NCBI RefSeq assembly: GCF_001577755.1
Contig: NZ_CP010776.1
Location: 3,782,001-3,846,000, forward strand
Length of the DNA: 64,000 nucleotides
Direction of reading: 5' to 3'
DNA from: Rufibacter sp. DG15C
Lineage (GTDB): Bacteria; Bacteroidota; Bacteroidia; Cytophagales; Hymenobacteraceae
Part shown: piece by piece, positions 53,573 through 61,224 of the stretch
How positions within the stretch are numbered: the stretch's first letter is position 1
Layout: each line of letters opens with the position of its first letter
The notes under the pieces: model-generated
What the model was told of the DNA's origin: nothing
The model's database searches: none
What the model saw: the letters and a program-made list of their open reading frames with translations, nothing else
Position numbers and translations under genes: made by a program

Positions 53573-54229
53573 ATGAGCCAGATAACAGCGTGCCTTTTTG
53601 ACTTAGACGGCGTTTTAGTAGACACCGCCGTGTACCATTACAAAGCCTGGCGGGACCTTGCCAACAGCCTGGGCATAGAATTCACCGAAGAGGACAATGA
53701 GCGCTTGAAGGGCGTGAGCCGCGTGCGGTCCCTGGAGATTATCCTAGAGATTGGCAACCAGACCCTGGAGCAGGAGAAGATGCTGGCCCTTTGCGAGCAG
53801 AAAAACACCGAGTACTTGAAAGACGTGGCCCAAATGACGCCCGCCGAGATTCTGCCCGGCGTAGTGGATTTCCTGAAGGCCCTTAAGCAAGAAGGAATTC
53901 TGATTGCCTTAGGTTCGGCGAGTAAGAACGCCCAGTTAATTCTGGAGCGTACAGGTTTGCTAGGCTATTTTGACGCCATCATTGACGGCCGTCATGTCAT
54001 CAACGGCAAACCAGACCCAGAGGTGTTCTTAAAAGGCGCCGAAGCCTTGGGCGTACAGCCTGAAAACTGCGTAGTCTTTGAAGACGCCGTAGCCGGCGTA
54101 GAGGCTGCCAAGAACGCAGGCATGCTGTGCGTAGGCGTAGGTGAACCAGAGACCTTGGCGCTGGCAGACATCGTGGTGAAAGACATGACCGAAATGTCTG
54201 TCGCCAAATTGAGAGAATTAGAAAAGTAA
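53573..54229 (+). CDS. pgmB: Beta-phosphoglucomutase
   Basis: 218 residues, HAD fold with cap. ACLFDLDGVLVDTAVYHYKA carries the catalytic Asp pair (residues 10 and 12). LKGVSRVRSLEIIL is the cap motif with the Arg typical of beta-PGM. ALGSASKNAQLILERTG and CVVFEDAVAGVEAAKNAGM give the other HAD motifs (Ser, Lys and Asp). It converts beta-glucose-1-phosphate, the product of the adjacent GH65 phosphorylase, to glucose-6-phosphate in the cytosol. Its place before the GH65 gene is the standard arrangement. Confidence 0.95.
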   Translation: MSQITACLFDLDGVLVDTAVYHYKAWRDLANSLGIEFTEEDNERLKGVSRVRSLEIILEIGNQTLEQEKMLALCEQKNTEYLKDVAQMTPAEILPGVVDFLKALKQEGILIALGSASKNAQLILERTGLLGYFDAIIDGRHVINGKPDPEVFLKGAEALGVQPENCVVFEDAVAGVEAAKNAGMLCVGVGEPETLALADIVVKDMTEMSVAKLRELEK

Positions 54230-54255
54230 GAGCATAAGAAAAACACCACGCCCTT

Positions 54256-54285
54256 CGTCCCCCTTTGAAGGGGGTTGGGGGATGA
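54256..54285. repeat. 30-nt repeat, left partner of an inverted pair
   Basis: Begins CGTCCCCCTTTGAAGGGGG. Its reverse complement recurs at 54370-54399 with one mismatch. Each unit itself contains the palindrome CCCCCTTTGAAGGGGG. Confidence 0.85.
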
Positions 54286-54369
54286 CAAAGAAGTTATAAG
54301 TTTGAATAGCTTCCCTAAAAGGAGTTAATACTTAATCTTGATTATTTTTTAGTCATCAGCAGAAGGTAA

Positions 54370-54399
54370 TCATCCCCCTACCCCCTTCAAAGGGGGACG
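54370..54399. repeat. 30-nt repeat, right partner of an inverted pair
   Basis: Inverted near-copy of 54256-54285, ending CCCCCTTCAAAGGGGGACG. The 84 bases between the units have no recognised feature. A second extragenic repeat type, unlike the 38-bp family. Confidence 0.85.
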
Positions 54400-54421
54400 C
54401 AGAAGTACCTAAATAAATAAC

Positions 54422-54459
54422 TGTTTTTGGCCTAGTTTCCAGAAAACAGGCCAAAAACG
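54422..54459. repeat. 38-bp palindromic repeat, copy 12
   Basis: Near-perfect right half (AAAACAGGCCAAAAACG); left half with CCTAGTTTCC. Between pgmB and the GH65 gene. Confidence 0.88.
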
Positions 54460-54521
54460 AACATCAGATAAGAAATTAAAAAGACTAGCTATTAGCATCT
54501 AGCTACTAACATCTTAAAAGC

Positions 54522-56840
54522 ATGAAGCAATACCTTACCATAGACGAATGGTCCATCATAGAAGAAGGCTTCCGTCCGGAGTATAATAGAATATCGGAGA
54601 GCGTCTTCAGTTTGGGCAACGGGCGCATGGGCCAGCGCGCCAATTTTGAGGAAACCTACACCGGTGAAACCCTGCAAGGAAATTATGTGGCCGGTGTGTA
54701 TTACCCAGATAAAACCCGCGTGGGCTGGTGGAAGAACGGCTACCCAGAATACTTCGCCAAGGTATTGAATGCCGCCAACTGGATTGGCATTGACGTGACC
54801 ATTGACGGCGAAACCCTTGACCTGCACTACTGCCAGGTGCTGGAGTTCAGACGCGAGCTGAACATGCGCGAAGGCTGGTTGGAGCGCACCTTCACGGCCC
54901 AGCTGCCCAGCGGCAAACAAGTGCGCGTCGTGGCCAAGCGCTTTACCAGCATTGTGGACGATGAGGTAGGCGCCATCAAATACTGCCTCACCCCGTTGAA
55001 CTTCTCGGGCAATATCACCTTCACTCCTTTCGTGGACGTGGACGTGATGAACGCCGATTCTAACTACGATGAGAAGTTCTGGAACGAGGTGCAGAAAGAA
55101 GTCAAAAGCTTGGAAGGGTATGTTACCGCCGAGACCAAGAAGACCGCTTTTCATGTCTGCACCGGCCAGAAAATCAAGGTGACGCTGGACGGCGAGGAAG
55201 TTGCTGTGGACGCCACCAACACAGAGCGCTCCAAGTATGTGGCCTCTACCTTTACCGTGGCTGCCAACCAAGACAAGGACCTGATTATTTATAAAATTGC
55301 CGCCAACCTTTCCTCAGAAAACCACCCAAAGGAGCAATTGCTGGCCAACACCAAACAAGTTATTGCTGAGGCCTATGCTAAGGGGTTCCAGCAGTTACTG
55401 TTAGAGCAGATAGACGCCTGGGCCGCCAAGTGGGAAGAAAGTGACATTGTCATTGAAGGAGACGCCGCCGCCCAACAAGGCATCCGGTTCAACATCTTCC
55501 AACTCAACCAAACCTACACTGGCGAGGATGAACGCCTAAACATCGGTCCGAAAGGCTTTACCGGCGAGAAATATGGCGGGTCTACCTACTGGGACACCGA
55601 GGCGTACTGCCTTCCGTTCTACTTGGCCACCGCCGACCAACAAGTGGCACGCAACCTCTTGGTGTACCGCTATAAGCATTTGCAGAAAGCCATTGAGAAC
55701 GCAGAGAAGTTGGGCTTTACAAATGGTGCCGCTTTGTACCCCATGGTGACCATCAACGGCGAGGAGTGCCACAATGAGTGGGAAATCACCTTCGAGGAGA
55801 TTCACCGCAACGGCGCCATCGCGCACGCCATATATGACTACATCCGGTACACCGGAGATGACGCGTACCTAGCCGAATACGGTGTGGAAGTGTTAGTAGG
55901 TATCTCACGTTTCTGGGCACAGCGCGTGAACTGGTCGGCGGCCAAAAACCAGTACGTGATGCTGGGCGTGACGGGTCCTAACGAATACGAAAACAACGTT
56001 AACAACAACTGGTACACGTCTACCATTGCCACCTGGACGCTGGAGTACACGCTCAAGGCCTTGAAGCACGTGCAGGAAACCAACCTTTCGCGCTATCAGG
56101 AATTGGTAGGCGTCATGAACCTGGACGTAGCCAAGGAAACCGAGCAGTGGCAACACGTGATTGACCACATGTTCTACGCCGAGGACAAAGACCTGGGCAT
56201 CTTCTTGCAGCAGGACGGCTTCTTGGACAAAGAACAGACTCTGGTGAAGGACCTTCCATCCCAAGACCGCCCGCTGAACCAGAAATGGTCCTGGGACAGA
56301 ATCCTGCGCTCGGTGTTCATCAAGCAGGCCGACGTCTTGCAAGGCATCTATTTGTTTGAGGACCGCTATGACCTGGAGACCATCCGGAGAAATTATGACT
56401 TCTATGAGCCGCGCACGGTGCATGAGTCTTCGTTGAGCCCATGTGTACACTCCATCCTGGCGGCCAAGCTAGGCGACGAAGAGCGTGCCTATGAGTTTTA
56501 CCTGCGCACCGCGCGCCTGGACCTGGACGACTACAACAACGACACCGAGGACGGCTGCCACACCACCAGCATGGCCGGCACCTGGATGAGCGTGGTGCAG
56601 GGTTTTGGCGGCATGCGCGTACGAGACAACATACTGCATTTTAATCCTTTTATTCCGGCGGGTTGGTCCAGCTACTCTTTCAAGATTAGGTTCAGAGGCC
56701 ATCTATTGAATGTGAAAGTGAACAAGGAAGGCGTGGAGATTGAGAACCAGCACATCCAGCCGCTGTCGCTTACCATCTTTGACCAGCCCCAGACCATTGA
56801 GGCCAATGGCAAGGTGCAACTGGCGCATCAGGTAGCGTAA
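54522..56840 (+). CDS. GH65 phosphorylase, probably maltose phosphorylase
   Basis: 772 residues, the full GH65 length. The N-terminal beta-sandwich (ESVFSLGNGRMGQRANFEET) leads to an (alpha/alpha)6 barrel. KYGGSTYWDTEAYCLPFYL is a phosphate/substrate-site segment. VTGPNEYENNVNNNWYTS carries the general-acid Glu, and HESSLSPCVHSILAAKLG the phosphate-binding His and Ser. It splits maltose with phosphate into glucose and beta-glucose-1-phosphate. Trehalose, kojibiose or nigerose phosphorylases share the fold, but the amylase and PgmB neighbours favour maltose. It has no signal peptide and is cytosolic. Confidence 0.9.
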   Translation: MKQYLTIDEWSIIEEGFRPEYNRISESVFSLGNGRMGQRANFEETYTGETLQGNYVAGVYYPDKTRVGWWKNGYPEYFAKVLNAANWIGIDVTIDGETLDLHYCQVLEFRRELNMREGWLERTFTAQLPSGKQVRVVAKRFTSIVDDEVGAIKYCLTPLNFSGNITFTPFVDVDVMNADSNYDEKFWNEVQKEVKSLEGYVTAETKKTAFHVCTGQKIKVTLDGEEVAVDATNTERSKYVASTFTVAANQDKDLIIYKIAANLSSENHPKEQLLANTKQVIAEAYAKGFQQLLLEQIDAWAAKWEESDIVIEGDAAAQQGIRFNIFQLNQTYTGEDERLNIGPKGFTGEKYGGSTYWDTEAYCLPFYLATADQQVARNLLVYRYKHLQKAIENAEKLGFTNGAALYPMVTINGEECHNEWEITFEEIHRNGAIAHAIYDYIRYTGDDAYLAEYGVEVLVGISRFWAQRVNWSAAKNQYVMLGVTGPNEYENNVNNNWYTSTIATWTLEYTLKALKHVQETNLSRYQELVGVMNLDVAKETEQWQHVIDHMFYAEDKDLGIFLQQDGFLDKEQTLVKDLPSQDRPLNQKWSWDRILRSVFIKQADVLQGIYLFEDRYDLETIRRNYDFYEPRTVHESSLSPCVHSILAAKLGDEERAYEFYLRTARLDLDDYNNDTEDGCHTTSMAGTWMSVVQGFGGMRVRDNILHFNPFIPAGWSSYSFKIRFRGHLLNVKVNKEGVEIENQHIQPLSLTIFDQPQTIEANGKVQLAHQVA

Positions 56841-56847
56841 AGATGCC

Positions 56848-56901
56848 GCTTCCGTTTTTGGCCTGTTTTCTGGAAATTAGGCCAAAAACGGAAGCTTTTT
56901 T
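56848..56901 (+). terminator. Terminator built on repeat copy 13
   Basis: Repeat copy 13 is extended by the pairing GCTTC / GAAGC (56848-56852 with 56891-56895) and followed by TTTTTT. It lies just past the GH65 stop and may reduce transcription into the next amylase gene. Confidence 0.75.
56853..56890. repeat. 38-bp palindromic repeat, copy 13
   Basis: The left arm is perfect consensus and the centre TG; the right arm is GAAATTAGGCCAAAAACG. Confidence 0.9.
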
Positions 56902-56969
56902 ACCGCTCGGCTAATAACTATTCCTATCGGCTGAGTTAAACATTTGAACCCATTGAAGACCTCTGTTTC

Positions 56970-58862
56970 ATGATACATTCTCAGCGTTCATTCTTGTCCT
57001 TGGCTTTGCTGGCCACGTTAGCGGTTGCGTGTAAATCATCGGCGCCCAGCAACACAACCTTGCCAGACACCGAAACTTCTGTTACCACCATGACTACTTC
57101 TGAAGGTGCCACCGAGGCCATTAACCGGTTCACGACCAACGAGGAGGTGACGGACCAGAAACTGGTGATTTACCAGATGATGACCCGCCTGTTCGGGAAC
57201 AAGAAAACGGTGAACAAAACCTATGGCACTCTGCAGGGAAACGGCGTGGGCAAGTTTAATGACATCACGGACAAGGCCCTGCAGGAAATCAAGAAACTGG
57301 GCGCCACGCACGTGTGGTACACCGGCGTCTTGGAGCACGCGCTCATGACTGACTATACCAAGTTCGGGATTCCCTTGGATGACGCGGATGTCATCAAAGG
57401 ACGCGCCGGCTCACCCTACGCCATCAAGGATTACTATGACGTGAACCCAGACTTGGCCGTGGACGTGCGCAAGCGGATGACGGAATTTGAGGCGCTGGTA
57501 AAACGTACCCACGGCAACGGCCTGAAGGTGATAATTGACTTTGTGCCCAACCACGTGGCCCGCAAGTACCAGTCAGACGCCAAGCCAGCAGGCGTGGAGG
57601 ATTTCGGGGCGAAGGATGATGTGACCGTTGGCTTTAAGCCGAGCAACAATTTTTACTATCTGCCCGGCCAGCCCTTGCAAGTGCATTCTGGGTACAATGC
57701 CTTGAGCGCTTCATTCAAGGGTCCGCAGGAGGACGGCAAGTTCAATGAGAATCCGGCCAAGGCTTCGGGGAATGACGTGTTTAGCGCTACGCCCAGTGTA
57801 GATGACTGGTTTGAGACCGTGAAGCTGAACTACGGCGTAGACTACCAGAACAACCGCACCAAGCACTTCTCTCCCACCCCAGACACCTGGCTTAAGATGC
57901 GCGACATTCTCCTGTACTGGGCAGGTAAAAACGTGGATGGGTTTAGATGCGACATGGCCGAGATGGTACCCGTGGAGTTCTGGGCCTGGGTCATTCCGCA
58001 GGTGAAGGCCAAGCACCCAGACATCAAGTTCATCGCGGAGATTTACAACCCCAAAGAGTACCACAACTACATTAAGACCGGCGGCTTTGACTACCTCTAT
58101 GACAAAGTGGGTCTCTATGACGGCGTGCGCCGTTTGATGGAAAACCGAGGCAAAGGCAATACCCATGACATCACCAAAGTGTGGCAAGAGGAAAGCAAAG
58201 GCATCTCCAGCCAGATGCTACGCTTCTTGGAAAACCATGACGAGCAGCGCCTGGCCTCTGCTGAGTTTGCCGGCACGCCTTGGGCGGGGGTACCTGCCAT
58301 GACCGTAAGCGCCACCCTAGGCAGCGGGCCGGTACTGGTTTATTTTGGGCAGGAAGTTGGGGAGCCGGGCAAAGGCCATGAGGGCTTTCAGGGCGAGGAC
58401 GGCCGCACCACCATTTTTGACTACTGGGGCGTGCCCGCGCATCAGGCCTGGATGAACGGTGGCAAATTTGACGGTGGCACGCTCACCGAAGACCAACAAC
58501 GCCTGCGCGAGTTCTACACCAAACTGCTCAACGTCAGCACCAGCCGCGAAGCCATCCGGAAAGGGAAAATGTATGCCTTGACCGTGCAAGAAGGGGTTGC
58601 TCCGGTGGGCACTTACGCCTACATCCGGCATACTGCCCATGAACGTATCTTGGTAGTAGTCAACTTCAACCGCACTGCGGCAGATTTCAACTTGGCATTA
58701 CCGGCTCAATCATTGTCTGCGGTGGGAATGGACAACAAAGGCACGCTTATCCTGCAGGACCTGCTCACCAGCATGCCGCCTTTGTTTTTGGAGCCTTCGG
58801 TGAAAACCAATATTACCCTGGCGCCTTTGAGCGCGCACCTGTTTCTATTGCAGAAAAAGTAG
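56970..58862 (+). CDS. GH13 alpha-amylase-family lipoprotein
   Basis: 630 residues. The N-terminus ends in a lipobox (LALLATLAVAC), so it is a membrane-anchored lipoprotein. The GH13 core has VIIDFVPNHVARKY, DGFRCDMAEMVPVEF with the nucleophile Asp (about 328), FIAEIYNP with the acid Glu (about 357) and RFLENHDEQRLAS with the third Asp (about 424). The catalytic triad is complete. It likely trims maltodextrins in the periplasm or at the cell surface. It is the fourth gene of the maltose operon. Confidence 0.9.
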   Translation: MIHSQRSFLSLALLATLAVACKSSAPSNTTLPDTETSVTTMTTSEGATEAINRFTTNEEVTDQKLVIYQMMTRLFGNKKTVNKTYGTLQGNGVGKFNDITDKALQEIKKLGATHVWYTGVLEHALMTDYTKFGIPLDDADVIKGRAGSPYAIKDYYDVNPDLAVDVRKRMTEFEALVKRTHGNGLKVIIDFVPNHVARKYQSDAKPAGVEDFGAKDDVTVGFKPSNNFYYLPGQPLQVHSGYNALSASFKGPQEDGKFNENPAKASGNDVFSATPSVDDWFETVKLNYGVDYQNNRTKHFSPTPDTWLKMRDILLYWAGKNVDGFRCDMAEMVPVEFWAWVIPQVKAKHPDIKFIAEIYNPKEYHNYIKTGGFDYLYDKVGLYDGVRRLMENRGKGNTHDITKVWQEESKGISSQMLRFLENHDEQRLASAEFAGTPWAGVPAMTVSATLGSGPVLVYFGQEVGEPGKGHEGFQGEDGRTTIFDYWGVPAHQAWMNGGKFDGGTLTEDQQRLREFYTKLLNVSTSREAIRKGKMYALTVQEGVAPVGTYAYIRHTAHERILVVVNFNRTAADFNLALPAQSLSAVGMDNKGTLILQDLLTSMPPLFLEPSVKTNITLAPLSAHLFLLQKK

Positions 58863-58945
58863 AAAGAGGCCCCGATTCTCGGCTATTTTTCCCAAATTAA
58901 GACAAAACTGACCTAACCCTTTACCTAACAAACGAACCTCCGCTA

Positions 58946-60274
58946 ATGGCACAAACTTTACAGACCGCCTCTACCAAGCCTAGGCTGGGTTTCTGGCAAA
59001 TCTGGAACATGAACTTCGGGTTCCTGGGCATCCAATTTGGCTTTGCCCTGCAGAACGCCAACGTGAGCCGCATCTTTGAAACCCTGGGCGGCACCGAGAT
59101 TGCCCTGTACTGGTTGGCCGCCCCGGTAACGGGTTTGCTGGTACAACCCGTTGTAGGCTATTTGAGCGATAGGACCTGGCACCCGGTGTTTGGCAGACGC
59201 AAGCCCTTCTTCATGATTGGGGCTCTGCTGGCCTCCTTGTCCCTGCTGATTATGCCCAACTCGTCTGTCCTTTGGATGGCTGTGGGGATGCTCTGGATTA
59301 TGGACTCTTCCATCAACATCTCCATGGAGCCGTTTAGAGCCTTGGTGGGTGACTTGTTGCCTTCTAGCCAGCGTACCTCGGGCTTCGCGTTCCAGACGTT
59401 CTTTATTGGGGTGGGCGCCGTGGTGGCTTCTGCCCTGCCTTGGGTACTGACCAATTGGTTTGATGTGCCCAATACCGCTCCGGCCGGTGAGATTCCGCCT
59501 TCGGTGAAGTGGGCCTTCTATCTGGGTGGTGTGGTGTTCTTTTTGACGGTGCTTTGGACGGTCATCAAAACCAAAGAATATCCGCCGGAGGACATGGACG
59601 CCTTTGAGCGCGAAAGAAACGAGACTTCTTTTTGGACCGGAATGCAAGAAACTGTATCGGGCATTTTCAAAATGCCGAAGACTATGTTGCAGTTGGCCAT
59701 TGTGCAGTTCTTTACGTGGTTCGCGCTGTTCTCTATGTGGATTTTCACCACCCCTGCCATCACCAGCCACCTATACCACACCACAGACAAAGCCTCCAAG
59801 CTCTACAACGAAGGCGCTGACTGGGTAGGCATCTTGTTTGCCGTCTACAACGGTGTTTCGGCCATTGCGGCGCTTCTTTTGCCAACCTTGGCCAGAAAAA
59901 CCAACCGCAAAATGACCCACCTTATCTGCCTGGTAATTGGCGGATTGGGTCTTATCTCCTTCTACTTTATAAGCGACCCTAAGATGCTCATTTTCTCCAT
60001 GGTGGGCGTGGGCATTGCCTGGGCCAGCATCTTGTCTATGCCGTACGCCATTCTAGCGGGCTCCCTACCGAGCAACCGGATGGGCTACTATATGGGCGTG
60101 TTCAACTTCTTCATCGTGATTCCGCAGATTGTAGCTGGGTCTTTGCTGGACTTCTTCAACAAAGATGTGTTTGGCGGCGAATCAATTTATGTGTTGGTGT
60201 TAGGCGGTTGTTCTATGGTTTTGGCTGGCCTGCTGACGCTGTTTGTGAAAGACGTAGACGAAGCAGTTGACTAG
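58946..60274 (+). CDS. MFS sugar transporter (SLC45/GPH-like), probably maltose
   Basis: 442 residues with about 12 membrane segments. FWQIWNMNFGFLGIQFGFAL and APVTGLLVQPVVGYLSDRTW are conserved in the SLC45-like disaccharide carriers of Bacteroidota. The loop FGRRKPFF after segment two is the MFS Arg-rich motif. The C-terminal half includes LPSNRMGYYMGVFNFFIVIP. It lies last in the operon of amylases, pgmB and GH65, which points to maltose or maltodextrin uptake with proton symport across the inner membrane. The substrate is inferred. Confidence 0.88.
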   Translation: MAQTLQTASTKPRLGFWQIWNMNFGFLGIQFGFALQNANVSRIFETLGGTEIALYWLAAPVTGLLVQPVVGYLSDRTWHPVFGRRKPFFMIGALLASLSLLIMPNSSVLWMAVGMLWIMDSSINISMEPFRALVGDLLPSSQRTSGFAFQTFFIGVGAVVASALPWVLTNWFDVPNTAPAGEIPPSVKWAFYLGGVVFFLTVLWTVIKTKEYPPEDMDAFERERNETSFWTGMQETVSGIFKMPKTMLQLAIVQFFTWFALFSMWIFTTPAITSHLYHTTDKASKLYNEGADWVGILFAVYNGVSAIAALLLPTLARKTNRKMTHLICLVIGGLGLISFYFISDPKMLIFSMVGVGIAWASILSMPYAILAGSLPSNRMGYYMGVFNFFIVIPQIVAGSLLDFFNKDVFGGESIYVLVLGGCSMVLAGLLTLFVKDVDEAVD

Positions 60275-60292
60275 ACTTCATTCAACAATGGT

Positions 60293-60335
60293 AAAACGAA
60301 GAAGCCCCGGAGTTTATCTGGGGCTTCTTCGTTTT
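60293..60335. terminator. Terminator of the maltose operon, fused to a repeat
   Basis: AAAACGAAGAAGCCCC (from 60293) pairs with GGGGCTTCTTCGTTTT (to 60335). The closing CGTTTT is shared with repeat copy 14, as in copy 7. Confidence 0.88.
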
Positions 60336-60367
60336 TGGCCTGTTTTCTGGAAATCAGGCTAAAAACG
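60330..60367. repeat. 38-bp palindromic repeat, copy 14
   Basis: The left arm is perfect; the right arm is GAAATCAGGCTAAAAACG. It begins inside the operon terminator. Confidence 0.9.
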
Positions 60368-60422
60368 AACATTATCCCTGCTTCTACCTTAAACCTGCTT
60401 AACCTTGAAGACTAAGCAATTC

Positions 60423-61085
60423 TTATTTAAGGAGATAGGGAGCAATGATAGATTGCCAGATGGTGTATCCTTCGGGTTGCATGTGCAGGCGGTCCTGGAC
60501 GTAGAGTTCCTCGCGCATATTTCCTTCCTTGTCCAGCATGGCGCCATATATGTCAATAAAGTCTGTGTTCTTCTGCTTTCTGAGGAAGCGCTTGATGTCC
60601 TTGTTGGCCTGTTTTACCTTGCCTTGTATAAGGGCGCGGCTGGGGCTGGGCTTGATACTGACATAGCTGATTCTGGCAGTTGGCAGATTGGTCCTGATAA
60701 TGCCAAACAAGGTCTTGAACCTGCGTACCGCTTCCTCTGAGGAAATGCTGTCTGCCGAAGCCAAATCGTTTTCGCCGCAGTAAATGACCACCTGCTTGGG
60801 TTGGTATGGCAGGATGATGTCATAGGCGTACCTTATCACATCCACCAAGGTTGAGCCGCCAAAACCTCTGTTTAGGATGGGATAGCCCGGGAAACTTTTC
60901 TGGAGGTTATTCCATCTGGTGAAGGAGGAACTCCCCACAAACAGAATAGGATTGGCCGGAGGGCGCTGGCTCTCATCCTGCTTTTTAAAGGATACTATAT
61001 CTGGCCAAAACGCCGGCGCGGTTTGCGCCTTTACAGATTCCAGGTTAAGAGCTATGAATAAGATAAGGAGTAAAACTTTTTTCAT
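60423..61085 (-). CDS. Secreted SGNH/GDSL hydrolase
   Basis: 220 residues with a signal peptide (VLLLILFIALNLESVKAQ). ILFVGSSSFTRW carries the nucleophilic Ser (block I), NRGFGGSTL the block II Gly, YCGENDLAS the block III Asn (GxND), and DRLHMQPEGY the block V Asp and His. The set is complete. Such enzymes remove acetyl or acyl groups from glycans or lipids. It is convergent with the transporter gene and lies downstream of a terminator, so it is likely a unit of its own. Confidence 0.88.
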   Translation of the reverse strand: MKKVLLLILFIALNLESVKAQTAPAFWPDIVSFKKQDESQRPPANPILFVGSSSFTRWNNLQKSFPGYPILNRGFGGSTLVDVIRYAYDIILPYQPKQVVIYCGENDLASADSISSEEAVRRFKTLFGIIRTNLPTARISYVSIKPSPSRALIQGKVKQANKDIKRFLRKQKNTDFIDIYGAMLDKEGNMREELYVQDRLHMQPEGYTIWQSIIAPYLLK

Positions 61086-61158
61086 GCGCTATGAAGAGGT
61101 TAGGTCTTGTCTAAAAATTAATAGGAGAAGGACTTGAGCTGTAATCTAACATGTAAAC

Positions 61159-61190
61159 AAAACAGACCCAGTTCTGGCCGGGTCTGTTTT
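61159..61190 (-). terminator. Intrinsic terminator of the right-hand amylase operon
   Basis: AAAACAGACCC (61159-61169) pairs with GGGTCTGTTTT (61180-61190). T runs are on both strands; it is 35 bases past the amylase stop on the minus strand. Confidence 0.85.
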
Positions 61191-61224
61191 AATTCAAATG
61201 ATATATCCTTATTTATGTAGTCAA

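Noticed and set aside
58870-58905. Possible fifteenth 38-bp repeat after the second amylase
   Set aside because: Only scattered resemblance (CTATTTTTCCC, AAGACAAAACTG); the arms do not pair.
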